Origin: Cryptomeria japonica | Taxonomy: Eukaryota > Streptophyta > Pinopsida > Cupressales > Cupressaceae | Assembly (NCBI RefSeq): GCF_030272615.1 | Contig: NW_026729141.1 | Span: 1-64,000 of the forward strand | Direction of reading: 5' to 3' | DNA length: 64,000 nt | Part shown: piece after piece, positions 11,395 to 22,736 of the stretch | How the letters are laid out: each line of letters begins with the position of its first letter | Position numbering within the stretch: the first letter of the stretch is position 1 | Position numbers and translations under genes: made by a program | Notes under the pieces: model-generated | The model's input: only the letters and a program-made list of their open reading frames with translations | Databases searched by the model: none | Told to the model about the DNA's origin: nothing

Positions 11395-12049
11395 AGGCTC
11401 ATTGCGATTTATGAAGAGCATCTTAGGCTCATTGTGATGCAATGGTGGAACATAATGAACACCCTACTTCATACAACAGCCTATGCTCAATCCCAAATGG
11501 TATACACCAAGACCTGGGAGAGTGCCTCCATCTAGTGATGAGGAGATGAAAGAAGGCTTCTTTAGGGCCCTTGCAAAAAAGTATACTGAAGAGAAATCTA
11601 CTCTAATTCACACATAGTGGCTTGCATTTAACAGTATTCATGGTCCAACCTTCTGAAACCTAGAGGTGAGGTCGGATAGAGCTACATTAGCTCAAATTGA
11701 CCCTATTGGATGGTAGACGTGGCATGGCAGGGATGCGCCGGAGTTGAGATTACTTGTTGCAGAGAGGAATTGGTCCACATGTAGCTTCACCCAATTAGTC
11801 AAGAGGATTCACCTTACCTCTAGACAATCGGAGAAGTTGGTGGCTATACACAATGATTGGAGGTTGCAGGATCGCCAGACTCTTGCATATCGTCAAACTC
11901 CAACCTTACGTTGGGATGCCAATCCCAAAGATGTAATGCAGGTTGAGGAGGAGAAACCTAAGGGTTTGGTTGGGGTTCCATTCATTAAGGCAGCCCCTTA
12001 TATTGGTAATGACTCAGACTCAATCTTTGATTTTGATTTAGACTCTTAA
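11395..12049 (+). pseudogene. hAT transposase C-terminal (dimerisation) region
   Basis: The plus frame reads LLHTTAYALNPKWYTP (about 11465-11512), then DEEMKEGFF. A later stretch has WHGRDAPELRLLVAERNWSTCSF (about 11720-11782) and KLVAIHNDWRL. The ERNWS block and the LxxLA/LVxIH spacing are typical of the hAT dimerisation domain of plant BED-type transposases. The tail is acidic (DSDSIFDFDLDS) and ends in a stop at 12047-12049. Stops near 11620, 11660 and 11715 break it. It replaces the integrase expected after element X's RNase H, so a hAT inserted here or a deletion fused the two; the exact junction is uncertain (11360-11460). Confidence 0.72.
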
Positions 12050-15000
12050 ACGTATCATGTGCTAATTATGGACAGCCATATATTTTCTTTGTTTGATGTT
12101 GATTGTTTATAGTTTATGTCATGTCATAGTTGAAACTTGGAGCCTTGGGCATTTTTGTTATAATTCTAATATAATATGTATGCACATTGACAATGAAAGC
12201 ATTTGAATTTTGTTAATTCGTTTGTCGATTCTCATGTGAAATATCAATTCAAGTCTACTGCTATGTATTAATCTTCTACAGTGTCTATGATGAATGCTTT
12301 ATCAATATTATGATATGCATATTTGAAATTTCTCTATATTTTTAGAAATTCCCCAATTTTTTAAACAACCGTCCCTTACCGTCCCCTAAAGTATGGCCCA
12401 AAAGTACCCTCGTACAGGAAACACATTCCATCGTCCTCTGCCATCCCTATCCCCAAAACTCAGTGGAATATAGATTTTATCAAGATTCAAGTGCATAATT
12501 GGAAACATGAATCCTAATGAAACGTTAAAATTTAAGGATAATATCATGAATGATTGTTTTAGAAAAAAAATCTGTCAAAACTCTCTAGGGGAAGCGTACC
12601 AATAGTGTTTATAGCTAACTTCGTGCACCCATAGATCCTAAACGGTACATCGGATTTTGATGATTTTTTTTGTTGTTGTCTTTGTATGCAACTAACTACT
12701 TATAGCTATTGTTTTGGCTTTTGGGTAGTAATGATGCATGTTGTGGGATCAATTATGTGCACAAGGGTCAAAAAGTACACATTTCAAAGTGTCACTTGAT
12801 ACCTACTTAAAGATGTTCCAGTAACCATCCACTCAAAATTACCAGTACTTGTGGACAAATGCCCCAGTAGTTGTGCACAAATGTCCCAATAGTGGTGCAT
12901 AAATGGGCCAATTATGGACCAAAAAAGCAAAAAAGTGATTGGCTATTGGTAAATGTTAAACTTATTAATGAGCTTTTCATTATCATTTTTTTGCCTCCTT
13001 TAAAATTACTAATTGGAGGATTGGGTGCACAAGGAGAGCAACACTATTGGAACACGATCCACTACTGGTGCTCTTCCCATAATGTTTATGGATCTTGTTT
13101 GTTTTTCTGTTCACATACACATTGGCTGGACTAATGGTGACCTACTTTTCACCACTTGGACCTCTTCCTTGTTTCTTACCACACTATTGGATGGCTTCCA
13201 GACTGGTTCACTTATTTCCAATTGTATTTTTCCTTTTTAATTATTAATAGAGAACAATCTCTTTACCTTTATCTAAAAGAAAAATATTATATTGCAGGCC
13301 TGCCCAAGAATGCAAATGAAAAGCAATGTAACTTTAACTACAAGGTCACATTAGGTTGAAAATGAACCTCACCAAAAATGTCTAAAAATATAAAATAGAA
13401 AAACATTAGTCTAGATAAGGATGGTATTCCAACATTTAGTTGTTCTTGTTCCTAGAATTAATAAATTCGGACTGTGAGAACTCACCAGTTTCCTATATGT
13501 CGAGTTTGACTCCAGCAACCTAAGTCAAAGATGGAAATATGTATTAACACATAATGTAATTTATTATTGAACATATAGGGCTTAATGCTAATTAAAAAAG
13601 CAGTCAAATAAGGGATGTGCAGTGACTGGTATAAAAACGATAAATATTCTGGCTATTTGTAGCAGCCTGATTGTTGTCTTTAAGTATCTCAACATTTATT
13701 AAACTTATTTATTTTAGTATTGTTTGCTATATTTTCTTGAAACAAAATAGTAGTGTGTGGTATCATACCATCTTATCACTCAATGTATAAAAGTCAAGTT
13801 ATTCTTAAAATGTTGAACTAGATAAATTCTCATAGATGATATTGAAGAGCAACAAAAGTGTGTCCCACTTCCATGCATAATTTTTCTTTTATATAATCCA
13901 AAAAGATGACTACAATTAGAAAAAAAAAACTGTGCAAGCAGAGCATCTTCATAAATTGTATCTAATATACAAATAAGTAGAATATAGTACTAGCGTCTAA
14001 AAAATAATGTCTTGTTGTTACCACACTTTACAGTTAAAGTCCCAAAATGCCAAAAAGCAGGATATACATCCTTTCACCCAGAGTAATGAAAAGGAAATTT
14101 AGCCTAAAACTATTCTTGCATATAAAACTAGTGACAATACTAGTGTTGATGAGGTCAAAATTAATTGAAAAAATTAAGTATAATCTGTCGAAAATTCTAC
14201 TCTCATATTATGTATGCAAAATCATGATGTGTCTACAAATTCACATGTGTGTAAAGTCAATCTTAAAGCTATTTGTTTATGGGAAAAGCAAAAGCTTAAT
14301 TTATATTTTAAGAAAATTCTCTTTTATGCATGCCTTTGCAAAGAAAATATAAAAAACAATTCATGATCCCTATAGATAACAATAAGTCTAAAATTTTAAA
14401 CCAACTTTGGTTCACTATCATAATCAATAAAAAAAATGACAGTAGTTTACCCCTTCTTCTGAGTGCATCATAGTTTACCTTCCAATAGGAATGTTTTAGC
14501 ATTATGAAACCTCAAAATTTCCCCTTATGATGTACATTAATATTCATATATAATAATAACTAGCAATTGCACCTTGGTGTGCAATGGGTACGCCGAAAAC
14601 AAGATTATTGGCCAAAATAATAAATATTAGAAATAGAAGAATATTTGTAAAAAAAAGAACTGATAAAGTGACATATTGTAAATCATTTTTTTTTAATAGG
14701 TTGAACAAGTTTAATAATTCATCATACAGAGATAATTCATTTATGACCAATAGAATGTCATTGAAATGAAGGATATGAAGATTCATATATTAGAATTTGT
14801 ACTATATATAAATCTGAAAAAGGATATATGGTTAATGCTGCTTCAAACAAGTATGTAGAATATGTACAATATCATAACAAACACTATGGAATTGACCACA
14901 CGGTTTACATTATCTTTGTTTGAATATAAGAATTTGAAATGTTCTTGGAACCTCTCAACCCAATACAAAATCAACATGTATAGACAAGATCCTAATTTTT

Positions 15001-15180
15001 TTTGCATATCTTTCCCATTAGGGTTTGCTTCAATTGATTTTTGATCCTTGTAAGAGGATACATAATTGCATAGTTGATTTCTAACTATAAAGAAGAATAG
15101 TTGTCAAAACAATAATTGATAAAGTGACATAATGCAAAATAAACCTCTAAATTAGGAATATAATCAATAGTCTCATGTTA
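12050..15180. other. Non-coding stretch, possible hAT 3' end and scattered short repeats
   Basis: No protein family is recognisable. Around 12365-12480 runs of 'ccgtcccttaccgtccccta' type resemble the subterminal repeats of hAT elements and may be the end of the copy at 11395-12049. At 12848-12915 about three units of a 23-24-bp motif ('agtagttgtgcacaaatgtccc') occur. Open frames at 12871-13359, 14047-14352 and 14308-14786 have low-complexity composition and no family motif. Confidence 0.55.
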
Positions 15181-15184
15181 TATT

Positions 15185-15792
15185 ACAATGGGTAGGGAGA
15201 GAGAGAGAGAGAGAGAGAGAGAAAAGATAGAAAGAGGTGGAGGGAGAGATGAAGACAAAAGAGACGAGGATATCAAGATCCATTACAAATAGTCTCATGT
15301 TATATTTGTAATAGGTAGAGAGAGAGAGGGGGGGGTGGGAAGAATGAGAGAGAGGGGGAAAGAATGAGATAGAGAATGAGGGGCGAGGAGAGAGACAGAG
15401 ACAGAGAGACATGGAGACAGAGAGAGACAGAGAGATAAAAAGAGGGAGAAGGAGAAAAATGGATGGATAGAGAGATTGGTCTATTAATTGCATACATTAG
15501 TTCAATACATGAGGTCAATTGGTACAAATTTTAGTAAATGATGTTTGTGCACAAAGGTCTCAATAAAGAAGTATAGGTCCAAATCAACTATACATTCACT
15601 TAGAAAGATCAAATCATAACTAGTAAAACCTTAAAAAATAGAAAGATCATGCTATGTTTGTGATAGGGAAAGATGGAGAAAGATAGGGATACAAAGAGGG
15701 AGAGATAGATGGTGGATAAGATAGGGATATAGATGGACATGGGTATAGAGATATAGATAGAAAATAAAGTAGGGATGGAGATGGAGAAGGGG

Positions 15793-15848
<56 letters not shown>

Positions 15849-15938
15849 ATATGGAGAGATAGATATAGAGAGGCAACAAGATTTAGATATAAAGGTGTAG
15901 GAAGAGGGAGAGAGATGGGTGGATATAGAGGGATACAT

Positions 15939-15973
<35 letters not shown>

Positions 15974-16060
15974 GAGACTGAGTGATATAGATTTAAGAAA
16001 TTATAGAGAGGGAAAGATGGGATGGATAGAGTGATTGACAGTAAGACAAAGGGAGAGAAG
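15185..16060. repeat. Microsatellite cluster (GA)n, (TG)n
   Basis: (GA) runs lie at about 15198-15222, 15317-15470 and 15939-15968, with a pure (TG) run of about 38 bp at 15795-15832 that passes into (GA). A segment beginning 'aatagtctcatgttata' occurs at 15167 and 15288, each time followed by a GA tract, so the array grew partly by duplicating about 120 bp. All long frames here are artefacts of the repeats. Confidence 0.93.
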
Positions 16061-16904
16061 GGTAAAGCTAAAAGCCTAGTAGTGTCATTAATTCATTGGG
16101 GTTTTGCCAATCCATCTAAAGAATATCTTAAAATTAGAATGAAGGGTACTATTCACATATTTATAATACTAATCTAGTTCATGAAATTTTAAGTAGGTTT
16201 TTTTTGAATGAATCGTCATAATTTTATTTTAAGACTAACTAAACATATAATTAGCTTTCAAACAAGTAAACACGCTTTTGATTAGTCCTCTAAAACTCTT
16301 TCATTTATAGTCACCATCTCCATTACATATATATTTGTAATCACAATCTACTATGTTGAATATTAAATAAAGAAATGTCTTAAATCTAAGAAATCATCAA
16401 ACGATTTTTTTTATACAACTAAACACACTTTGTTAGGTGGTCTTAAATTTTGAGTGTGAAATCCTATTTGATTGGGATTTTTCTAATGTGAGTAGGTCAT
16501 GCCTATACCTAATTTTATTTTTTGGTTTTCAAACTTGTTGATTAATGTTCAACTAATTTTTGTTCATTTTCTCCACAAATCTTTTCAAAAAACGAATTAC
16601 CTATATATAATACAATATATAATTATTAATATATAATATAAATTAAATTATATATGATATCATTATATACAACAATTTATTTTAACAATAAAAACTGCTG
16701 AATACAAATATAAATTATTATAATTAATAATATAAATTAAATTATATATGATATAATTATATTATTATTAAATATTATATTCTGCAATAAAAACTATTGA
16801 ATACAAATATAAATTATTATAATTAATAAAGATTATATTTTTATATTGAACAAATTAAGCAAACATGCAAATATAATTAATACATAATCTAAAAGTTAAA
16901 TTAT
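16061..16904. repeat. AT-rich DNA with a local duplication
   Basis: The block 'aataaaaact.ctgaatacaaatataaattattataatt' occurs at about 16687 and 16789, a tandem-type duplication of about 100 bp in DNA that is almost pure A+T. No gene is seen. Confidence 0.7.
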
Positions 16905-17460
16905 TATTTACCATAATGTCCATCTCACTGCCATAAAATTTGAAGGATGCTGGAAAATGTGCTACTAGTCCAGTACCACGGAACTTAACGGAGCATGCAT
17001 GGAATTTTTTTTGTGATAATGCTCTGAACGGTGGACGGTGGACGGTGGAAAAGCGAACTGAATAGGTACGGGTTAATAAAGAAAGAAATACGGAAAGCTA
17101 CGTGTGGATTAAATTCCATGTAAGCCGCTAACAAATGCGCATCGATACAAGACAAACCAAACCGCATTTACTGCTTGAATTAAAAAATATTCGAAAACAT
17201 GATACGGCAGGGAAGGAAAAGGGCCAAAAAACGATGAACGGTGATGAGTCCTTTCACGCAGCGGCACCATACGCAGATGACGAAATAGGGAAAAAAAACA
17301 ATCAACGGCGGAAACCTTTCCAATGGTCTTGCATTCGTTTTGGCTAACTTTCAGCCATAGATTTTAAAATCAAGTTGTTCATCTCATAAAAGGAACGCCT
17401 TCAGCGTAAAAATCCATTTCTCTTGATGCGTATATAAGGTTATTGGTGCTCTTTCTTCCA
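16905..17460 (+). promoter_or_regulatory. Possible promoter-like segment
   Basis: Base composition becomes balanced here compared with the AT-rich DNA on both sides. GCGTATATAAGG at about 17428-17439 fits a plant TATA box, with pyrimidine-rich sequence downstream (CTCTTTCTTCCACTTTC). No recognisable coding sequence follows within 400 bp. This is a weak call; it could belong to a decayed repeat. Confidence 0.25.
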
Positions 17461-17678
17461 CTTTCATTTCATGCTTAAAATGCTCCTTGTCCTCCAACAT
17501 GTGGATTGGTTAGCATCCAACAATCTTCCTTCAATTCATGTATTCCAATGTATTGGACTTAGAGAAGACCAGAGACATTATAAAAGCGTCAATGATACTT
17601 TTTAAATGCTGACAATGTGGGAACTTGAAAATCAGAATCATGTACCAAGGATGAGCCGATTGGATTATCCAATTCCCC

Positions 17679-17876
17679 ATTAGAGTCCATGGATTTTATT
17701 CCTATACATATAAGCTTCCACAATATCTGAGTGACCGAGAGGTTCAGATTGAGTATTGCAGAAAATTAATAGTACCAATTAGAGTCCATGGATTTTATTC
17801 CTATACATATAAGCTTCCACAATATCTGAGTGACCGAGAGGTTCAGATTGAGTATTGCAGAAAATTAATAGTACCA
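17679..17876. repeat. Tandem duplication, two 99-bp units
   Basis: Units 17679-17777 and 17778-17876 are identical or nearly so from 'attagagtccatggattt' to 'agaaaattaatagtacca'. Such similarity inside otherwise decayed DNA indicates a recent duplication. Confidence 0.92.
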
Positions 17877-17879
17877 AAT

Positions 17880-19930
17880 TTAATTTGCTGAGGCAGCGCA
17901 AGCTAGGACTGCAATGTTTGATTTAGATTGGTCAATAAAGGCATGCACTGGCCCTAATGCAAAATCAAGGACATGGAAATTTCCAATTTTAAATTCAAGT
18001 TCCACCATAAAAGCAGAAACTATAATTCAAAAGGTGTCATGTTTTAGATGCTTAGAGCCTTGGAATATGGTCGTACATTGAAGATATTAAGCAGATTGTG
18101 CAAATGTCTTTAAGGCTCAAAGTCAGACGATATATTTCACTTTAGAGCCTTAAAGATATTGTTGACTCAGGAGAGGATATTTTGTCACATAACTTTCTTC
18201 AAGAGAAGTTGAATAAAAAACCTTTATGTGCAATTGATCTATTAGAGAATGTATAGAAGATTGGATGAACAAGGTAGTCATGGAAGGAACATAAGGTTGC
18301 CGAGAATGGAAATTGATATAGAAAATTACAAGTACACCAAAGGGAAAAATTTCAAATCCTTATGACCAAATTAGAGTATTATAGAGAAGAGGAAAGCTGC
18401 AGGAACACAAGTGCCAACTAGAGCAAATGGTAGTGGTCAGGATGAAGACGAAAGATTCAAAAGGCTTATTGTCAAGAAAGTGAAACTCTCAAGGTCAAAA
18501 GGTGAAATTGGTAACAAAGAATATTGTGAAACCTCCTCCACAAATATATCTTAGTACTATTCTTCCTCTAGTTTCTCATGTTCTTGAACCTATATATCCT
18601 CTTATTCCTTCCAATTCTTTTGTTCCCCAATTTGGTTCTATCTAACAAAAAGATAAATCTTTACCTTATGCACCTTCACATGATCCTAATCCCTCTTACC
18701 AATCTCTATTTGTTCCACCTATTCTACTTGTGGAAGAAAAATCTGGAATAGTTGAACATTTTGAAAGACTGGTTAGGGATGCTCCAAAGTGAGTGAAGAC
18801 ATCTTTGGCAAGGAAAAGATAGGTGTGACAATGAAACCCCTAGGTGTTATCTCTTCTAACATTGAGGAGGAAGTTAGATAGGTGAAGAGACGAATCATAT
18901 ATAAAAAGGAAAGAGAGCCAAATTTTTGCAAAGGCAGCTATTCTAGTCCACCTATAGACAAGAAAGTTTAGGAAGTGCAAGCTCCTAATTTTCAGATTAC
19001 ACAAAGCAGTTTACAATCTACAAAGAGATTTTGGTCAATTTGCCGTCTTGGGATTTTAAATCATGATTTCCATCATCACCAAATCCTACAACAGCAGTTT
19101 TCAGAATGTCAACAGTCAAGGCATTGATGATTTGATTTTGAAACAAGGAGTTCCAAGAGTATGCCATTGAACCAAACACTATCCTAGTGAATGAATTTCA
19201 GTTTGTTCATGACAAATTGAGGGCACATCAACATCCTCGATCTGAATATTGGTGGGAAGGTTTAAGAGGGTAGCAAATTTGGTAAAAGGTTAAGAGAGTG
19301 GATTGGTTCAAGCAACCTCTTTCCTTATTTGAATTTAGTGTTTAGAGTCAGTGATAGAGTGTGCATGGCACTATGATCTGAGAACAAGGGAAATCAAGAT
19401 GTGTGCAAGCCAGATGCATATTCTTTCAAGGAAACCTAGGTTTGCAACCATTTGAGGATACACAAGTGATTGATCTTGAGGTCTTTGAAAAAAAGTCGAC
19501 TAACAACTTAGAGGATTGCCAACAAGAGTTAGGAAAGAAATGGCTATTGGAGCCATAAAGACCAAAATGTACACAAACTGTTGTTTCAAAATAACTTCAA
19601 GGAAGAGCTTGGCATGATGCTTACATTGTTGAATTGGGTAAGAGGTTAGCCAGAGGAACAAATATTCAAAAATTGGGCGTTCTACATTATTAGCATCATA
19701 TGTGAAGGAAATACCTTCATTGATTGAAGGCAAGTCATTAGTTGGCCAGTTTTTTCCAGGTGAAAAGCTTCCATGTGGTATCTTATTTAGAACAGCCCTT
19801 GGTATAAGCAAAGGAATTCCCAAGGCTGAATTAGATATGGGAGGAAAGAATACTTTACAAGAAATATCCACAATCGAATTTAGAAAAGGCCTGAAACACT
19901 GTAAGAGGGTTTATGAAGCTTTTTAACATT
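17880..19930 (+). pseudogene. Unidentified decayed coding repeat, copy 1
   Basis: I do not recognise the family. Homology to 35990-37660 is visible in blocks: 'actataattcaaaaggtgtcatgtt' (about 18018), 'gtgaaacctcctccaca' (about 18525) and the translated stretch FVPPILLVEEKSGIVEHFERL (about 18709-18771). The partner reads FVPPILPLEEIYTLVEPFERL. A proline-rich linker (PPPQIYLSTILP) precedes that block. Both copies have many stops, so the frames have long been free of selection. Downstream a frame at 19702-19926 stays open (VGQFFPGEKLPCGILF). Sharing of protein-level blocks suggests a transposon gene, perhaps a gag-like protein, but nothing confirms this. Confidence 0.45.
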
Positions 19931-20011
19931 GACAGTGAGGTACCTGAAAATTAGAATAATGTTCAAATTTCATAATAGGCTAGGGCTATTATATCAAAAT
20001 AGGCCGATTGG

Positions 20012-20768
20012 TTTATGGTCCATAGCAACAAAAGTAGTTTGTGGAAAAAATCAGCAAACCAAAAGTATAAGATGTTTTGAAAAAAAGGAGAAAAACTTGG
20101 AGTCAAAAAAATAATGATATAATTACATATATTTATTTATAATATAATATAATAATTATAATATTATATTTAATTATTATATTATAATATGACAATTATT
20201 ATCGTTTTATTGTCTGCCAAATGACTTAATTATAACTAGCATATGTATCTTAAATAATAGAAAATTTAAAAATAATAATACAGAAAAATTAAATTGTTCA
20301 CCTAAAAAGTTAAAATAATAATAGTTTTGAAATTTATGGTCCATAGCAACAAAAGTAGCTTGTGGAAAAAATCAGCAAACCAAAAGTATAAGATGTTTTG
20401 AAAAAATGGAGGGAAACTTGGATTTGAAAAAATAATGATATAATTACATATATTTATTTATAATATAATATAATAATTATAATATTTAATTATTATATTA
20501 TCATATATAATAATTATAAGATTTAATTATTATATTATCATATATAATAATTATAAGATTTAATTATTATATTATCATATATAATAATTATAAGATTTAA
20601 TTATTACATTATTATATGATAATTATTATATTTTTATTATGTCTGCCAAATGACTTAATTATAGCTAGCATATGTAACTTAAATAATAGAAAATTTAAAA
20701 ATAATATAATACATAAAAAATTAATTTGTCCACCTAAAAAGTTAAAATAATAATAGTTTTGAAATTTA
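20012..20768. repeat. Tandem duplication of an AT-rich unit with a 37-bp inner minisatellite
   Basis: 'tttatggtccatagcaac' starts both copies (20012 and 20333, offset 321 bp) and 'aataatagttttgaaattta' ends both. The second copy is longer because a 37-bp AT unit is repeated three to four times at about 20483-20605. No gene is seen from here to 20958. Confidence 0.85.
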
Positions 20769-20958
20769 TTATTTAAATTCAAATATCAAGTTATTTTAAT
20801 TAAAAAATTAAAAGTAATTTATTACAATATACAAATTAATTGGAAGACCATAAATAAATTAAAAAATTGATATGTTTTACATTATAGAAGTTTTAAAAAC
20901 ACATCAATAATTTGAAAAATTAAAAATTAAACATGAAAATAAAAAATGAACGCAAAAT

Positions 20959-21314
20959 AGTTTTTTGCGAAGAAATTTGAGGATGGCGTCGTGCGTGTGG
21001 GAGAATGCAGGTTGTCGAGCTAGGGCATCGATGCCCTAGCTCGTGGGCGGCAGTGATTGCAGGTGCGTCAGGGGAGGATTGTGCAGGGCGGGGAGCGACC
21101 GAGGGTGTGGGGGGTGGAGCGGTGGTCTGCGGGAGGGGTGTTTGTTGTGCGCGGTTGGGGTTCAAGATTTTCTGCAAGCCGATGGTTTCCAGTGGAGCAG
21201 GGGGCTACGGTTGGCTCTACCTCTCGATGGTGTTTGGGAGGGGTGGGGTATTGGGTGCCATGCCTTCTAGTGTGCCCCTTTGGGGTGTGGGTTCCTTATT
21301 TTTTTTGAGATCCA
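20959..21314 (+). promoter_or_regulatory. 5' UTR of the LINE with a 28-bp perfect palindrome
   Basis: This GC-rich leader lies between the TSD and ORF1 and probably holds the internal promoter of the LINE. 21016-21043 is a perfect palindrome centred on ATCGAT (half-site CGAGCTAGGGCATC). The overlapping open frames in it (20920-21328) are GC-rich leader artefacts. Confidence 0.6.
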
Positions 21315-22692
21315 ATGTCGAGTATTGATGGTGAGGCCTCGAAGGCACCTCCCGCCATGGATTTTCGTGCTGCAGTGGGTGCAAAATCCCCATCCCAAAG
21401 TATGAAGACTTTTAATAATAATCTTTTTTCCTCAGATTCGGGGTCTGGTAGTGCTGGTAGCTCTCGCATTATGAAGATTAATGGTTGTTTGGAGAGATGC
21501 AGTGAGAGGCTGAGGCTGGTTATTCCTCCAGAGATGATAGCTGAAGACGTTGAATACTTTTCAAAACACTCGCTATATTGCAAGTTTTTGGGAATGAGGG
21601 TTTCTTTGCATTTTTTGGAAAACTGGGCGCAGAGGACTTGGGCACCAGAAGGAGAAATGGAGATTATACTGCTGGCAAACAACTACTTCATGGTTACTTT
21701 CAACTGCATGGAGGATCGCAATAGGGTTTTTGAAGGAGGTTCGTATTTTTACAACTAGGTGGGGTTATTCATCAAACCTTGGCATGCGGGGTTTAACCCT
21801 TCGGAGGAGCTCCCGAATAGGGTTCCAGTGTGGGTTCGTTTATCACGTTTTCCAGTGGAATGTTGCCAGGAGGATGTGCTACGGATGCTTGTCGCACTGC
21901 TTGGGAACCCAATGGGATCTTCAACACAAACCTTGGGGAGAAAGGTAATGACCTTTGCGCATATCTGTGTTGAAATTGATCTTAGTAAACCTTTGCCAAA
22001 TGCTATAGATATGCGTGCGAGCTCTTATTCTTGGGTTCAACAGTTAGATTATGAGACTTTACCATTTCGGTGTCGTTTGTGTCATGAGTATGGTCATTTA
22101 CAACGCAAGTGCCCTAGATATAAACCAGTGGTGCGCCAACCTCAGCAGCTGGCCCATAGCCTGGATGGGGCTGATAAAGGAAAAGCTGCTATGTCAGTCA
22201 AGGTAGTGGGTGCTGATGGTTGTCTCAGTTAAGACAAAGAACAGGAATCGAGGACAAAAGAGGTCCTTACAGGAGAGACAGGAGGAGAATACCATTAACA
22301 GATTCGAGGCCTTGGATGACCTTAGCCAACAGGAAGTGAATTCGAGGTTAATCCCTTTGGATCAAGGTGCATCAGGGGGGGTTCCGAAAAGAGTGATTGA
22401 GGACTTTACCCAGGCTCCGCAAGTGGTTGGAAGCCAGCAAATGGAGATGGATCAGCCAGTAGGGGTCCAGTTGGGACTCACTTCTGGTTCGAAGGTGAAT
22501 TTGGTTTGGGGGGAGGGTTCTCCGACAACTCTGAAATTGGAACCGGCTGGGGTTAAAAGTAATAAGACCTCCGTTCACCTGGGTCTGCATCAGAAAGATA
22601 TTAAGAAAAGTGCTTCGGAGAAGAACTCAAAGGTTGGCAGAAAGAAGGATTTGGATAAGATCAAATTGATGGGGGAGAATTTGGTTGAGTAA
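21315..22692 (+). pseudogene. LINE ORF1 (DUF4283 and CCHC zinc knuckle)
   Basis: ORF1 of plant L1 elements makes an RNA-binding protein. It starts at ATG 21315 (MSSIDGEASKAPPAMDF). The DUF4283-like region covers about residues 60-200, with AEDVEYFSKHSLYCKFLG, NNYFMVTFNCMEDRNRVF and FIKPWHAGFNPSEE. The zinc knuckle is CRLCHEYGHLQRKC (about 22073-22114). A TAG at 21756-21758 interrupts DUF4283 in frame. A +1 frameshift near 22220 moves the low-complexity C-terminal tail (22210-22692, lysine- and glutamine-rich) to another frame. ORF2 starts 44 bp further on. Family identity is clear and activity excluded. Confidence 0.9.
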
Positions 22693-22736
22693 GGGTTAGT
22701 AAAGACTCTGGATTCTCACTTTTCCAATCCTTGAAA

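Noticed and set aside
12871..13359. Overlapping plus-strand frames resembling membrane segments
   Set aside because: Hydrophobic but short, overlapping in different frames, starting in a short tandem repeat; no family pattern.
15173..16034. Several long open frames on both strands in the 15-16 kb region
   Set aside because: They consist of translated (GA)n and (TG)n microsatellites and have no other content.
19500..19926. Overlapping plus and minus frames (74 and 123 codons)
   Set aside because: No family motif on either strand and no counterpart retained in the second repeat copy.
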